In this document: in pieces, positions 7,904 through 16,426 of the stretch
Layout of the letters: each line of letters opens with the position of its first letter
Numbering within the stretch: position 1 is the stretch's first letter
Notes under the pieces: model-generated
Told to the model about the DNA's origin: nothing
The model's database searches: none
Seen by the model: only the letters and a program-made list of their open reading frames with translations
DNA from: Candidatus Flexicrinis proximus
Lineage (GTDB): Bacteria; Chloroflexota; Anaerolineae; Aggregatilineales; Phototrophicaceae
Direction: 5' to 3'
Assembly (NCBI GenBank): GCA_016712885.1
Contig: JADJQF010000002.1
Coordinates: 248,001-312,000, forward strand
DNA: 64,000 bases
Translations under genes and position numbers: made by a program

Positions 7904-9430
7904 CTAGCTATGTTCGATGAGCGACCGGCCGGTCATCTCCGGCGGCTGGGGTATCCCCATGAACTCAAGGACGGTCGGGGCAACATCCGCCAAAATGCCA
8001 CGCGGCCGGAGTTTGAAGTAGGTCTCGCCAATGGCAAATAGCGAAACCGGATTTGTGGTGTGATACGTGTGAGGATCCCCCGTGAGCTCCTCGATCATCC
8101 GCTCACAATTGCCGTGGTCCGCGGTCACCAGCGCGATTCCGCCCTTGGCGTTCCACGCCTCGACCAGACGCGCCGCACAGCCATCCACGGTTTCGACAGC
8201 CTTGATGGCCGCGGACAACACCCCGGTATGACCAACCATGTCGGGATTTGCGAAATTCACCAGCACAAAGTCGTCATCGACCGTCGCGAACCGTTCGAGG
8301 CAAGCCTCGGTCAATTCGTACGCACTCATCTCAGGCTGCAGGTCATAGGTTGCAACCTTAGGGGACGGGATAATGCGCCGGTCCTCGCCACGAAACGGCT
8401 CCTCGTTACGGCCGTTGAAGAAGAAAGTGACGTGCGGATACTTCTCGGTTTCTGCGCTGTGATACTGGCGCAAACCGTGAGCGCTCACCACTTCCGCCAG
8501 AGTGTTGGTCAGCTTTTCTTTCCCGAACACGACACTCACCGGCAGGTCGTCCATATACTCGGTATACGTTACGATTTTGAGACCGGGGACGTGCTGCCCC
8601 GCAAATCCAGTGACATTTGGCAAAGCGAAAGCTTGCACAATCTGTCTCATGCGATCAGCGCGGAAGTTGTAGAAAATCAACACGTCGCCTGTCTTGACCG
8701 CGGCGTCCGGGTCTGCCCCTATCACTGCGGGTTCGATAAATTCATCAGAGACATTTACATCGTATGACTTCTGGATCGCCTCGACCGCTGATGAAGCGAA
8801 AGTTCCCGTGCGGTGGGCGATCGCGTCATAACCGCGCAGAGTACGCTCCCACCGTTTGTCGCGGTCCATCGTGTAGTATCTGCCCGAGACGGACACAATC
8901 GCTGTATTCTGGTATCCTGCGATACTGGTTTCCACGCGGCGAACGAATTCAATCCCGCTGTTCGGGGGCGTATCCCGGCCATCCGTTATTACATGAATGT
9001 AGGTCTTGAGACCTGAGGCCTCAGTGGTCTGAATCAGCGCAAGGAGGTGATCGATGTGACTGTGTACACCGCCGTCACTCACGAGACCGATCAAATGCAG
9101 ACGACCGCCAGAAACCCGTGCGGCGTCAATGGCGTCGTTGATCACTGGATGCTTCGCCAATGAACCAGACTTAATGGCGACATTGATCGCCGTAATGTCC
9201 TGATACACAATCCGGCCAGCGCCGAGATTCAGGTGTCCCACCTCGCTGTTTCCCATTTGATCCGGGACCAGGCCGACTGCCTCGCCTGATGCGTCAACGA
9301 TCGACCGTTCTATTGATGTCATCCATCGATCGATATTTGGCGTTTTCGCCTGCTTCACTGCATTGCCGTGGTGCATTTCCCGGATGCCAAGGCCGTCCAG
9401 GATCAATAGCATCACGCGTTTGTTTGCCAT
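7904..9430 (-). CDS. gpmI: 2,3-bisphosphoglycerate-independent phosphoglycerate mutase
   Basis: This glycolytic enzyme interconverts 3- and 2-phosphoglycerate with a phosphoserine intermediate and two Mn ions (alkaline-phosphatase superfamily). Visible motifs are 'LLILDGLG' (metal Asp, residue ~11), 'DQMGNSEVGHLNLGAG' with the catalytic Ser near residue 60, 'TDGRDTPP', 'FYNFRADRMRQ', 'NPDMVGHTG' and 'TADHGNCE'. The 508-residue length is standard. The ATG at 9430 follows GCGAGGCGAAAC; a start 18 bases upstream is possible but less typical. It is divergent from rarA. Confidence 0.97.
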   Translation of the reverse strand: MANKRVMLLILDGLGIREMHHGNAVKQAKTPNIDRWMTSIERSIVDASGEAVGLVPDQMGNSEVGHLNLGAGRIVYQDITAINVAIKSGSLAKHPVINDAIDAARVSGGRLHLIGLVSDGGVHSHIDHLLALIQTTEASGLKTYIHVITDGRDTPPNSGIEFVRRVETSIAGYQNTAIVSVSGRYYTMDRDKRWERTLRGYDAIAHRTGTFASSAVEAIQKSYDVNVSDEFIEPAVIGADPDAAVKTGDVLIFYNFRADRMRQIVQAFALPNVTGFAGQHVPGLKIVTYTEYMDDLPVSVVFGKEKLTNTLAEVVSAHGLRQYHSAETEKYPHVTFFFNGRNEEPFRGEDRRIIPSPKVATYDLQPEMSAYELTEACLERFATVDDDFVLVNFANPDMVGHTGVLSAAIKAVETVDGCAARLVEAWNAKGGIALVTADHGNCERMIEELTGDPHTYHTTNPVSLFAIGETYFKLRPRGILADVAPTVLEFMGIPQPPEMTGRSLIEHS

Positions 9431-9557
9431 GTTTCGCCTCGCTTTCACGAATCGCTAGAGTTTGACGCGGCGAACGACCAGTCCAAAATGTGAACCTCGT
9501 CCGCAGCGGAATTATGGACCGAATTTCGCTGAGATTAGTTGTACCACGCTCCGGCGC

Positions 9558-9586
9558 TTGTGACAGGGTCCGGACGGTTATAGAAT
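9558..9586 (+). promoter_or_regulatory. Promoter of rarA, possibly leaderless
   Basis: TTGTGA, 17 bases, then TAGAAT. The predicted start of transcription (about 9593) falls within 2 bases of the rarA ATG at 9595, leaving almost no 5' leader and no Shine-Dalgarno. Confidence 0.5.
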
Positions 9587-9594
9587 CAGGCAAT

Positions 9595-10797
9595 ATGGAC
9601 AAAATTAGCGCTTCCCAACCTCTCGCAGACCGTCTCCGCCCTGAGCGACTTGAAGACGTGATCGGCCAACGCCATCTGATCGGCCCTGGCAAGCCGCTCA
9701 GCCGGGCCGTCACAAACAACACCGTTCACTCGATGATCTTCTGGGGACCGCCGGGTGTCGGCAAGACTACGCTTGCACGCATTATCGCGACGCAGACCGG
9801 GCGGCGGTTCGTCGCGCTCTCGGCGGTTTCGGCCAGCAAGGACGATGTGCGTAAGGTCGTAGAAGCTGCCAGACGCGAGCCAGACCTTTTTGGCGAGGCT
9901 GAAGGCGGGGGCAAAGGTGTTATCCTATTTCTTGACGAAATCCATCGCTTCAACAAGGCCCAGCAGGACTTCCTACTGCCCTACGTGGAAGATGGAACAC
10001 TGACACTTATCGGCGCAACGACCGAGAATCCGAGCTTCGAAGTCATCTCGGCGCTGTTGTCGCGTTCACAGGTGTTTGTGCTGCAAGCCCTGACATCAGA
10101 CGAGATGAAGCAGGTTGTACAGCGAGGTGCGTCCGCTCTGGAAATTTCGGTTGAGCCTGACGCGGAAGAATTTCTCGCCAATTTCGCGAACGGGGACGCC
10201 CGGCGCGCGCTCAATCTACTTGAGGCCGCGTTTACGCTGTACCAGACGAGCTTAATCACCGTTGAACAGCTCAAGGAGTCGCTGCAGTCGAAACAGATTC
10301 GTTATGACAAGGCTGAAGAAGAACACTACAACACGGTCAGCGCGTTCATCAAGTCGATGCGTGCAAGTCAGGTTGACGCGGCACTCTACTATCTGGCGAG
10401 AATGGTACACGGGGGCGAAGATCCGCTTTTCATAGCGCGCCGGATGGTAATTTTCGCAAGTGAAGATGTCGGAATAGCACAACCTACCGCACTCGTGGTT
10501 GCTAACGAAGTGTTCCGGGCATGCGAGACCATCGGATACCCTGAGTGCCAGTTTAACCTTGCCCAGGGCGCAGCGTATCTGGCACTGGCGACCAAGGATC
10601 GTTCTGCTGGCGAAGCGTATTTTGCGGCGCTGGAAGATGTCGATAAACACGGGAACCTTCCAATCCCGATGATGCTTCGCAACGCGCCAACACGTCTGAT
10701 GAAGGAACTCGGGTACGGAAAAGGGTACGACATGTATTCTGACGACGAGTACTTGCCTGAAGAACTGAAAGGTAAGCAGTACTTCAAGAGGTCCTGA
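9595..10797 (+). CDS. rarA: Replication-associated recombination protein A (AAA+ ATPase, MgsA/RarA)
   Basis: An AAA+ ATPase related to clamp loaders and RuvB that acts at stalled replication forks. Walker A 'GPPGVGKTT' lies near residue 50, Walker B 'LFLDEIHRFNK' near residue 110, sensor 1 'LIGATTENPSFEV' near 140, then the lid and the RarA-specific C-terminal tetramerisation domain ending 'YLPEELKGK'. It has 400 residues, a little shorter than the usual 430-450. The ATG at 9595 gives the usual 'PLADRLRPERLEDVIGQ' start; an upstream in-frame ATG at 9490 would lie in the divergent promoter region. Confidence 0.93.
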   Translation: MDKISASQPLADRLRPERLEDVIGQRHLIGPGKPLSRAVTNNTVHSMIFWGPPGVGKTTLARIIATQTGRRFVALSAVSASKDDVRKVVEAARREPDLFGEAEGGGKGVILFLDEIHRFNKAQQDFLLPYVEDGTLTLIGATTENPSFEVISALLSRSQVFVLQALTSDEMKQVVQRGASALEISVEPDAEEFLANFANGDARRALNLLEAAFTLYQTSLITVEQLKESLQSKQIRYDKAEEEHYNTVSAFIKSMRASQVDAALYYLARMVHGGEDPLFIARRMVIFASEDVGIAQPTALVVANEVFRACETIGYPECQFNLAQGAAYLALATKDRSAGEAYFAALEDVDKHGNLPIPMMLRNAPTRLMKELGYGKGYDMYSDDEYLPEELKGKQYFKRS

Positions 10798-10874
10798 CGA
10801 CCGGCGCGAACGCCGCTTTCAGCTCACCGTTCTTCACCGTCTTCTAACCGGCGGGAAGGCGTCGGAGTTCGCGC

Positions 10875-10904
10875 TGGACGCGAATCAACGACGGATGTTA
10901 TGAT
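10875..10904 (+). promoter_or_regulatory. Promoter candidate for the carbamoyltransferase cassette
   Basis: TGGACG, 18 bases, then TATGAT. The -10 is preceded by TGT, forming an extended -10 element. It lies 39 bases before the GTG of the first small membrane protein gene. Confidence 0.4.
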
Positions 10905-10942
10905 CACGGGCTGATTTATTCGATATAGACCAAGGGTTCCCC

Positions 10943-11170
10943 GTGCAAGGCATTCTAAGTTTCGCGTGGAAGCGCTTCACACTAATCGCAGAGATTATCG
11001 GCGAAGTGCAAGGCCGAGTCCTCATCACTGTCCTGTACTTCACGTTTGTGGTGCCGTTCGGGTTGATTTCACGTCTAGCAGGCGACCCGCTTAATCGCAA
11101 GACCCCTCCAAGTTGGCTTGAGCGCAAGCCGCTCAAACGCGACTTCGATTCCGCCCGTAGTCAGGGATAA
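10943..11170 (+). CDS. Small membrane protein of the carbamoyltransferase cassette
   Basis: A 75-residue protein with one clear hydrophobic segment (about residues 25-45: 'VLITVLYFTFVVPFGLI') and a basic, Pro-containing tail. The pattern 'GRVLITVLYF..VPFGLISRL..DPL' recalls small proteins often seen beside NodU/SxtI-type carbamoyltransferases; this is from memory, not a search. The start is a GTG with AAGGG six bases upstream. It ends nine bases before the carbamoyltransferase ATG and so is surely in the same operon. The role is unknown, perhaps a membrane tether or subunit for the enzyme. Confidence 0.7.
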   Translation: MQGILSFAWKRFTLIAEIIGEVQGRVLITVLYFTFVVPFGLISRLAGDPLNRKTPPSWLERKPLKRDFDSARSQG

Positions 11171-11179
11171 TTCAAACGC

Positions 11180-12973
11180 ATGTATATACTCGGAATATCG
11201 GCCTTCTACCATGATTCGGCGGCGGCGCTGCTTAAAGATGGGCAGCTGATCGCGGCATCGATGGAAGAACGTTTCACACGTCGGAAACATGACAACCGGA
11301 TGCCAATTCAGGCAATCGTGTTTTGCCTCAAACAGGCTGGAATCACGGCAGCGGATCTTGATCATGTGGTGTTCTATGAGAAGCCGCTTCAGAAGTTCGA
11401 ACGCATCCTTCAGACTTCGCTTAATACGTTCCCGAATTCGGTCGGCGTATGGCGCGAAGCGATCGTAAGCTGGATGGGCGAGAAGCTGTGGATCAAGAAT
11501 AAGATCGTCAACGCGCTGGGAATCGATCCCAAGCAGTTGATGTTCTGCGACCATCACATGAGCCACGCTGCGAGCGCGTTTTTTGCGTCACCGTTCAAGG
11601 AAGCCGCGGTCCTGACCTGCGACGGCGTTGGCGAATGGACTACGACGACGCTCGGTAAGGCTACGAGCTATTGGGGCAGCGAGTCCGGTACAAACGAGAT
11701 CAGCCTGCTCAGCGAACAACGGTTTCCCCACTCGATTGGCCTGTTGTACTCAGTATTCACGGCATGGCTTGGCTTCCGGGTCAACAACGGCGAATACAAA
11801 GTCATGGGCATGTCCCCTTACGGTACGCCCCGGTACATGGACAAGATGGAGAAAGTGTTCCATCTAAACCCAACCGACGGCAGTTTCCGGCTGGATATGG
11901 ATTACTTCAGTTTTGCCAAATCGGCGGACAGCAGCTTCAACAGCAAGTTCGTCGATCTGTGGGGCGAGCCGCGCAAAGAAGAGTCTGAGTTCTTCACGAT
12001 GGAGACGAACCCGGAACGCGCAGCCGAGAAAGCCGCGATGGCGGAAAACCAGCATTACGCCGATGTATCCGCCACAATCCAGCGTGCAACCGAAGATGCG
12101 CTAATCGCGATTCTGCATCATCTGCACAAAGTAACCGGCCTAGACAAACTCGTGATGGCGGGCGGCGTCGCGTTGAACACCAAGGCCAACTGGCGACTCC
12201 TGAAAGAGACACCCTTCAAGGATATTTACATTCAACCGGCCTCCGGTGACGACGGCGGCGCGCTCGGCGCAGCGCTCTGGGCATGGCATGTCGTCCTGGA
12301 CAAACCCCGCGAATGGGTGATGCCGCACGCGTACTGGGGTCAGAGCTACAACGAGTCGCAGATCAAGCAGACGCTCGACGACAACGGCATCAAGTACGAG
12401 TCGTTCGAGTCGAATCCCGATAAACTGCTGGATGTAGTGGCTGAGGAACTCACGAAGAGCAAGGTCGTGGGCTGGATGCAGGGCCGGTTCGAGTGGGGTC
12501 CGCGCGCGTTGGGCGCTCGCTCCATCCTGGCCGATCCTCGTACCGACGCAATGAAGGAAGTCGTCAACACCAAGATCAAGTTCCGCGAACCGTTCCGGCC
12601 GTTTGCGCCGGTAGTTCTGCGTGACCGGGCATTGGAATACTTTGATTACCCGGAAGTGGCGGAACAGGAAGCACCTCGCTACATGTTGATGGTCGCGCCC
12701 GTGCGCGAAGAGAAGCAGCAGGACATTCAGGCAGTCGTTCATAAAGGTACCGGGCGTCTGCAAAGCATTGAGCGTGATACAAATCCACGCTACTATGGAG
12801 TCATCGAGCGGTTTGGCCAGTTGACAGGCGTTCCGGTCCTCCTCAACACGTCGTTTAACCTGCGCGGAGAGCCAATCGTCAACACACCAGCTAACGCGCT
12901 AAATACGTTCGTCAACAGCGACATCGACCTTCTGGTGATGGAAACGCTGCTCGTCCGTAAACCCGGTAAGTAG
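11180..12973 (+). CDS. Carbamoyltransferase, NodU/CmcH/SxtI family
   Basis: This family transfers a carbamoyl group from carbamoyl phosphate (through carbamoyl-AMP) to a hydroxyl of a sugar or secondary metabolite. It has 597 residues, the family's usual length. The N-terminal Kae1-like half has 'ILGISAFYHDSAAAL', 'SMEERFTRRKHD' and the metal-binding 'HHMSHAASAFFASPF' near residue 125. The C-terminal YrdC-like half has 'GRFEWGPRALGARSIL', 'KFREPFRPFAPVV' and 'NTSFNLRGEPIVNTP'. The acceptor is not identifiable here: no antibiotic or Nod-factor genes are nearby, and the neighbours are only small membrane proteins. Confidence 0.92.
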   Translation: MYILGISAFYHDSAAALLKDGQLIAASMEERFTRRKHDNRMPIQAIVFCLKQAGITAADLDHVVFYEKPLQKFERILQTSLNTFPNSVGVWREAIVSWMGEKLWIKNKIVNALGIDPKQLMFCDHHMSHAASAFFASPFKEAAVLTCDGVGEWTTTTLGKATSYWGSESGTNEISLLSEQRFPHSIGLLYSVFTAWLGFRVNNGEYKVMGMSPYGTPRYMDKMEKVFHLNPTDGSFRLDMDYFSFAKSADSSFNSKFVDLWGEPRKEESEFFTMETNPERAAEKAAMAENQHYADVSATIQRATEDALIAILHHLHKVTGLDKLVMAGGVALNTKANWRLLKETPFKDIYIQPASGDDGGALGAALWAWHVVLDKPREWVMPHAYWGQSYNESQIKQTLDDNGIKYESFESNPDKLLDVVAEELTKSKVVGWMQGRFEWGPRALGARSILADPRTDAMKEVVNTKIKFREPFRPFAPVVLRDRALEYFDYPEVAEQEAPRYMLMVAPVREEKQQDIQAVVHKGTGRLQSIERDTNPRYYGVIERFGQLTGVPVLLNTSFNLRGEPIVNTPANALNTFVNSDIDLLVMETLLVRKPGK

Positions 12974-12994
12974 ACATCAGCGAGGAAGAGACAC

Positions 12995-13225
12995 ATGTCC
13001 GATATGACACAAGACGACAACAAACTGCCGAGCGATCTGCTCGGTTCCAAAGGCTCCAACGCGGTCAGTGGACGCGTCGGTGTGATGAGCGAACTACTCA
13101 GTTTTCTGTGGCAGCGCAAACTCTACTGGATGATTCCGATGATTGTAGTTCTGCTGGTGTTTGGCCTGATTCTATTGGCCGGCGGTTCGTCGGTGCTTGC
13201 GCCGTTCATCTACCCGCTACTCTAA
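12995..13225 (+). CDS. DUF5989 (SxtK-like) small membrane protein
   Basis: A 76-residue protein with a polar N-terminus of about 30 residues, then 'LLSFLWQRKLYWMIPMIVVLLVF' and a final 'SSVLAPFIYPLL'. That C-terminal signature (FL..RK.YW..P.....PFIY.L) is the DUF5989/SxtK family encoded beside SxtI-type carbamoyltransferases. The ATG has GAGGAAGAG upstream. It lies 21 bases after the carbamoyltransferase gene. A membrane role in the cassette is inferred from the conserved linkage; the biochemical function is not known. Confidence 0.8.
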   Translation: MSDMTQDDNKLPSDLLGSKGSNAVSGRVGVMSELLSFLWQRKLYWMIPMIVVLLVFGLILLAGGSSVLAPFIYPLL

Positions 13226-13235
13226 CGAAGTTACG

Positions 13236-13284
13236 GCATGGGCGGTCGGTTTCTGGCGGGTTCGTCAGCGCCAACCGCCCATGC
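13236..13284. repeat. 11-bp inverted repeat between two cassette genes
   Basis: GCATGGGCGGT at 13236-13246 pairs perfectly with ACCGCCCATGC at 13274-13284 across a 27-base loop. It ends just before the GAGGAAA Shine-Dalgarno of the next gene. It has no U-tract, so it is more likely an mRNA-stability or translation-control hairpin than a terminator. Confidence 0.55.
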
Positions 13285-13301
13285 TAACTGCCTGAGGAAA
13301 T

Positions 13302-13661
13302 ATGGACTCGATTCCACTTATGCTGATTGTCGCCACCACGGTGGCATGTATCGCAGGTCCGCTGACTGCACGCAGCACAGAGCGTCGCGAGAAGATATAC
13401 GGCGGCACGCCGGCGCGAATCCTAAACCTGATCGCGTGTATGATGTTTGTCGCGATTCTGCCCACCGTACTGACCGGTTTGATTGTGGGCCATGGCGTGG
13501 GGATCGTCCCGGTCGGCTTCGGCATTCTGGGGATTTCGCTGCTATCGACCGTCGGCTTTGCGATCATTGAGAAACCGGCGCGAGACCGGCTTGCTCCTAA
13601 AGCCCAGCGCTCGGCGTTGAATTCATGGACCGAAGATGACGCGCGCAAGAGCGGCCTCTAA
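13302..13661 (+). CDS. Small integral membrane protein, unknown
   Basis: 119 residues with about three hydrophobic segments (residues ~4-20, ~40-62 and ~68-88), a basic loop 'STERREKIYGG' and a charged C-terminal tail. The ATG follows GAGGAAAT directly. I do not recognise a family. It is the last gene before a strong terminator and follows the DUF5989 gene, so it may be a fourth member of the carbamoyltransferase operon. Confidence 0.65.
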   Translation: MDSIPLMLIVATTVACIAGPLTARSTERREKIYGGTPARILNLIACMMFVAILPTVLTGLIVGHGVGIVPVGFGILGISLLSTVGFAIIEKPARDRLAPKAQRSALNSWTEDDARKSGL

Positions 13662-13707
13662 ACAACGCAAGGCGTCAAGCTGCTGGTGCTAGCTGTCAAA
13701 CAAATTG

Positions 13708-13731
13708 AAACCCTCGCAGTCGAGGGTTTTT
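13708..13731 (+). terminator. Rho-independent terminator ending the carbamoyltransferase cassette
   Basis: AAACCCTCG / CGAGGGTTT is a 9-bp stem with a CAGT loop, followed by TTGTTTT. The stem is flanked by A's upstream, so it may also act on the convergent minus-strand gene that ends at 13762. Confidence 0.85.
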
Positions 13732-13761
13732 GTTTTCGATTCACTTGCTCATCCGACTGGC

Positions 13762-15093
13762 TTAGCCGCCGTCGGACTGCGCGATTAGGGCAATACGGCT
13801 TACCCGAACATCATATTCGTGGCCAGAGGCATAGAATCTCAAACGGGATATTGCGACCGGGCGAGAGTCGGACGGAAAGCCAGCCAGCAGATTGCCGCTT
13901 TCGAAACTGTACCAAGTCTTCTCTTGAAGACGGATATGGGGCTGCCGGCAGCTTGGGCATGTGAGGTCATATGGATCAGCCGGTCCCGGAACTGCGTAGA
14001 ATCCGTAAAGCAGCTCGCCCTTGACGCCGTCCGCATTGATGTAATCCAGGCGTAGCATCAAAGGACACTCACTTCCTTCGAAACCACAGACGGCAAGCGA
14101 CTGGAAATTTAGGTACATTGAGGCCCGAATCGATAGGGAGTCGTACTCGCTGATGTCTTGCCAAGTCTCGCCAATGGCAAGCCCCTGCGTGCAGGTCGTT
14201 TCACCATTGCTGGTCGCGCCATCACCACGGGTCATGCGGAGGACATTGCGCCCGTCCTGATGGTCCACCGTAAATACGTCACGCGGCGGGTTTGGAGTGT
14301 GGCTGCACGCCCAGTTGAGCGGCGCGACGGTCTCCAATCGCTCGGACTGCGGCAGCACGTCGTAGAACTCGCTGTTCACGAGGAGGTTGACACTTGGCGA
14401 AACCGCACGCAGGTCGTCGTCGGCAATCGAATATACGCTCCCGCTGTTGGAAGTTACGGAGTAGCCAACCGATTTGTCAGTACCATAGATGAGAGCCGTA
14501 CCACCGTGGCTGTAGACTGTGATTGAGTCACTGCTCATATCAATGGAATACCAACCGGGATCGGTCAGACGAACTCGCGCGCGTCTCTCTGTGGATAACT
14601 CAAACTCGAGCCCACGGGGTAAATCCTGAGCAATCGTCACTTCAAGGCTACCACTGACCCGGGACACCTGCACCACATAGCCGGCTCCCCCCCACTCAAA
14701 GCGCGGCCTGAGAGCAGCACGTATGGCCGCCGAAGAGTCACCGATCAGGGTGAGACTCGCAACAAAACTGTTCTGGAGATAAGGATCCTGGATCACGATG
14801 ATCCCCTGCGACTCCTGGTCGTTGGGACGAACCGTATTTGCCAGCGCTAGAGCGCGTGAGCCGCGCTCCACGTCTTCGCGCAGGTCGGTGCCCGTAATGC
14901 CAATCGAACCCCGGCTAGCCTGTGCGATAACCGTCATTGGGACAGTCGACTGGAAGAAGAAACTGTAAAGTCCGTAAACACTGAATGCGCACAATCCGCA
15001 GAACAATACAAAACCGACCAGAACAACCGCCCAGGCTATCCTCTGGAGATTGAGGGACATCGGCTGCGGGGCTTCGTAGGGTATCTGTTCCAA
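13762..15093 (-). CDS. Membrane-anchored protein with extracytoplasmic beta-sandwich-like region, unknown
   Basis: 443 residues. One transmembrane helix (about residues 19-46) follows a short cytoplasmic tail. The extracytoplasmic part has a strand-rich region with alternating hydrophobic residues, and the last 190 residues resemble a carbohydrate-binding/galactose-binding fold ('LLVNSEF' opening, a conserved Trp, 'YDSLSIRASMYL', closing 'YDVRVSRIAL'). It has two Cys pairs ('CGFEGSEC', 'CPSC'). The start is a TTG; an ATG at 15060 would shorten the protein by 11 residues, and neither has a good ribosome site. No family is recognised. A surface or sugar-sensing role is a guess. Confidence 0.7.
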   Translation of the reverse strand: MEQIPYEAPQPMSLNLQRIAWAVVLVGFVLFCGLCAFSVYGLYSFFFQSTVPMTVIAQASRGSIGITGTDLREDVERGSRALALANTVRPNDQESQGIIVIQDPYLQNSFVASLTLIGDSSAAIRAALRPRFEWGGAGYVVQVSRVSGSLEVTIAQDLPRGLEFELSTERRARVRLTDPGWYSIDMSSDSITVYSHGGTALIYGTDKSVGYSVTSNSGSVYSIADDDLRAVSPSVNLLVNSEFYDVLPQSERLETVAPLNWACSHTPNPPRDVFTVDHQDGRNVLRMTRGDGATSNGETTCTQGLAIGETWQDISEYDSLSIRASMYLNFQSLAVCGFEGSECPLMLRLDYINADGVKGELLYGFYAVPGPADPYDLTCPSCRQPHIRLQEKTWYSFESGNLLAGFPSDSRPVAISRLRFYASGHEYDVRVSRIALIAQSDGG

Positions 15094-15104
15094 GCTGTGC
15101 TGTC

Positions 15105-15133
15105 TCGACTATGCTAAGACCGTCGGCTATAAT
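15105..15133 (+). promoter_or_regulatory. Promoter of the yebC-ruvC-ruvA operon
   Basis: TCGACT at 15105, 17 bases, then a perfect TATAAT at 15128-15133. The predicted leader to the yebC ATG is about 34 bases. Confidence 0.6.
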
Positions 15134-15173
15134 AGCACAAACACAAGATACGATGTCAATTTCGGAGTGCGAA

Positions 15174-15926
15174 ATGTCCGGCCACAGTAAATGGAAGACG
15201 ATCAAGCGCGCGAAGAACGCGAATGATCAGCAGCGCGGTAAAGTTTTCACGCGTGTTGCCCGTGATATTACGATTGCTGCGCGCGAAGGTGGCGGCGACG
15301 AAGGTAGCAACGCGAAGCTCAAGCTGGCCCTCCTAAAGGCACGCGCGGCCAACATGCCCCGCGAAAACATCGAGCGCGCCATCAAAAAGGGCACGGGCGA
15401 GCTCGAGGGTGGAAACATGGATGAGATCACCTACGAGGGGTATGGCTCGGACGGGGTGGCGTTCATGATCGATGTCCTGACTGACAATAAGCTGCGTTCG
15501 CTGGCAGATGTCAAGCGTGTACTAAACCGCGGCGGAGGATCCCTGGCGTCGGCTGGCTCGGTTAGCTGGCAATTCACGCAAAAGGGCTACATAAAGGTTC
15601 CTGTGGAGGGGGTGGACTTCGACGAGATCTTCATGGCTGCGGCCGATGCAGGTGCCGACGACGTCATTGAAGAAGACGGCGAGTACGCAATTTATACCCC
15701 GCGCGAACAGTTGGGAGCGGTGGATCAGGCGCTGACATCTGCCGGCTACAAGGTCGAAGAGGCGGAGCTTTTCTGGAAGGCAAACAACGAAACTGAACTT
15801 CCTGTAGATCGCGCCGTCGCCAACATGAAACTGCACGAGGCGCTCGAAGAACTCGACGACGTGCAGAGCGTTGCATCGAACCTTCTGGTAAGCGACGCGG
15901 TAATGGCCGCGCTCGAAACGGCGTAG
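15174..15926 (+). CDS. yebC: YebC/TACO1-family protein
   Basis: 250 residues opening with the family hallmark 'MSGHSKWKTIKRAK', followed by 'RGKVFTRVARDI', 'NMPRENIERAIKKG' and 'YEGYGSDGVAFMI'. The family was described as a DNA-binding regulator; related TACO1/YebC proteins are now linked to translation of proline-rich stretches. The start at 15174 is fixed by the hallmark. The gene ends 6 bases before ruvC, the common yebC-ruvC-ruvA order. Confidence 0.96.
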   Translation: MSGHSKWKTIKRAKNANDQQRGKVFTRVARDITIAAREGGGDEGSNAKLKLALLKARAANMPRENIERAIKKGTGELEGGNMDEITYEGYGSDGVAFMIDVLTDNKLRSLADVKRVLNRGGGSLASAGSVSWQFTQKGYIKVPVEGVDFDEIFMAAADAGADDVIEEDGEYAIYTPREQLGAVDQALTSAGYKVEEAELFWKANNETELPVDRAVANMKLHEALEELDDVQSVASNLLVSDAVMAALETA

Positions 15927-15932
15927 AGCCGC

Positions 15933-16424
15933 GTGCTTGCGCTGGGCATTGACCCCGGCACTGCAATCGTCGGCTATGGGCTGGTGCGCGAACTAAGTGA
16001 CGGCGCGCTCCAGCCTGTGCATTATGGCGTCATCACAACCCGCGCCCACACCCCGATGTGGGAACGCCTCGAAATAATCTACACTGAGCTCACAAAAATC
16101 ATTCACACTTACGGCCCGGATCGGGCGGCGGTCGAAGTGCTATTCTTCGGCAAGAACGTCACAACCGGCATCACTGTTGCACAGGCACGCGGGGTAATAC
16201 TCCTCACGCTACAGCAGGCGAAGCTACCAATTCACGAATTCAAACCAAGCGAGATTAAGCAGAGCCTCACCGGGTACGGCAACGCAGATAAGGGCCAGAT
16301 GCAGGAAATGACGCGAATGATGCTCTCGCTCGAATCGATTCCGAAACCGGATGATGCCGCTGACGCACTCGCCGTCGCCATTACCGATATCCACAGCGCG
16401 CGGTTCGATAACATCGAGGACTAG
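15933..16424 (+). CDS. ruvC: Holliday junction resolvase RuvC
   Basis: An RNase-H-fold endonuclease that cuts Holliday junctions symmetrically together with RuvAB. It has 163 residues. The four acidic residues are visible: Asp7 in 'GIDPGTAIVGYG', Glu in 'AAVEVLFFGKN' (near residue 68), and the pair in 'KPDDAADALAVAI' near the C-terminus. The start is a GTG 6 bases after yebC. ruvA follows 2 bases later, so translational coupling is likely. Confidence 0.96.
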   Translation: MLALGIDPGTAIVGYGLVRELSDGALQPVHYGVITTRAHTPMWERLEIIYTELTKIIHTYGPDRAAVEVLFFGKNVTTGITVAQARGVILLTLQQAKLPIHEFKPSEIKQSLTGYGNADKGQMQEMTRMMLSLESIPKPDDAADALAVAITDIHSARFDNIED

Positions 16425-16426
16425 GC

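Noticed and set aside
8060..8767. 235-codon open frame opposite gpmI
   Set aside because: It is the antisense of a clearly conserved gene, has no recognisable motif and no ribosome site; high GC gives long antisense frames.
10802..10815. Small hairpin after rarA (CGGCG-CGAA-CGCCG)
   Set aside because: Only five base pairs and no T-run; too weak to call a terminator.
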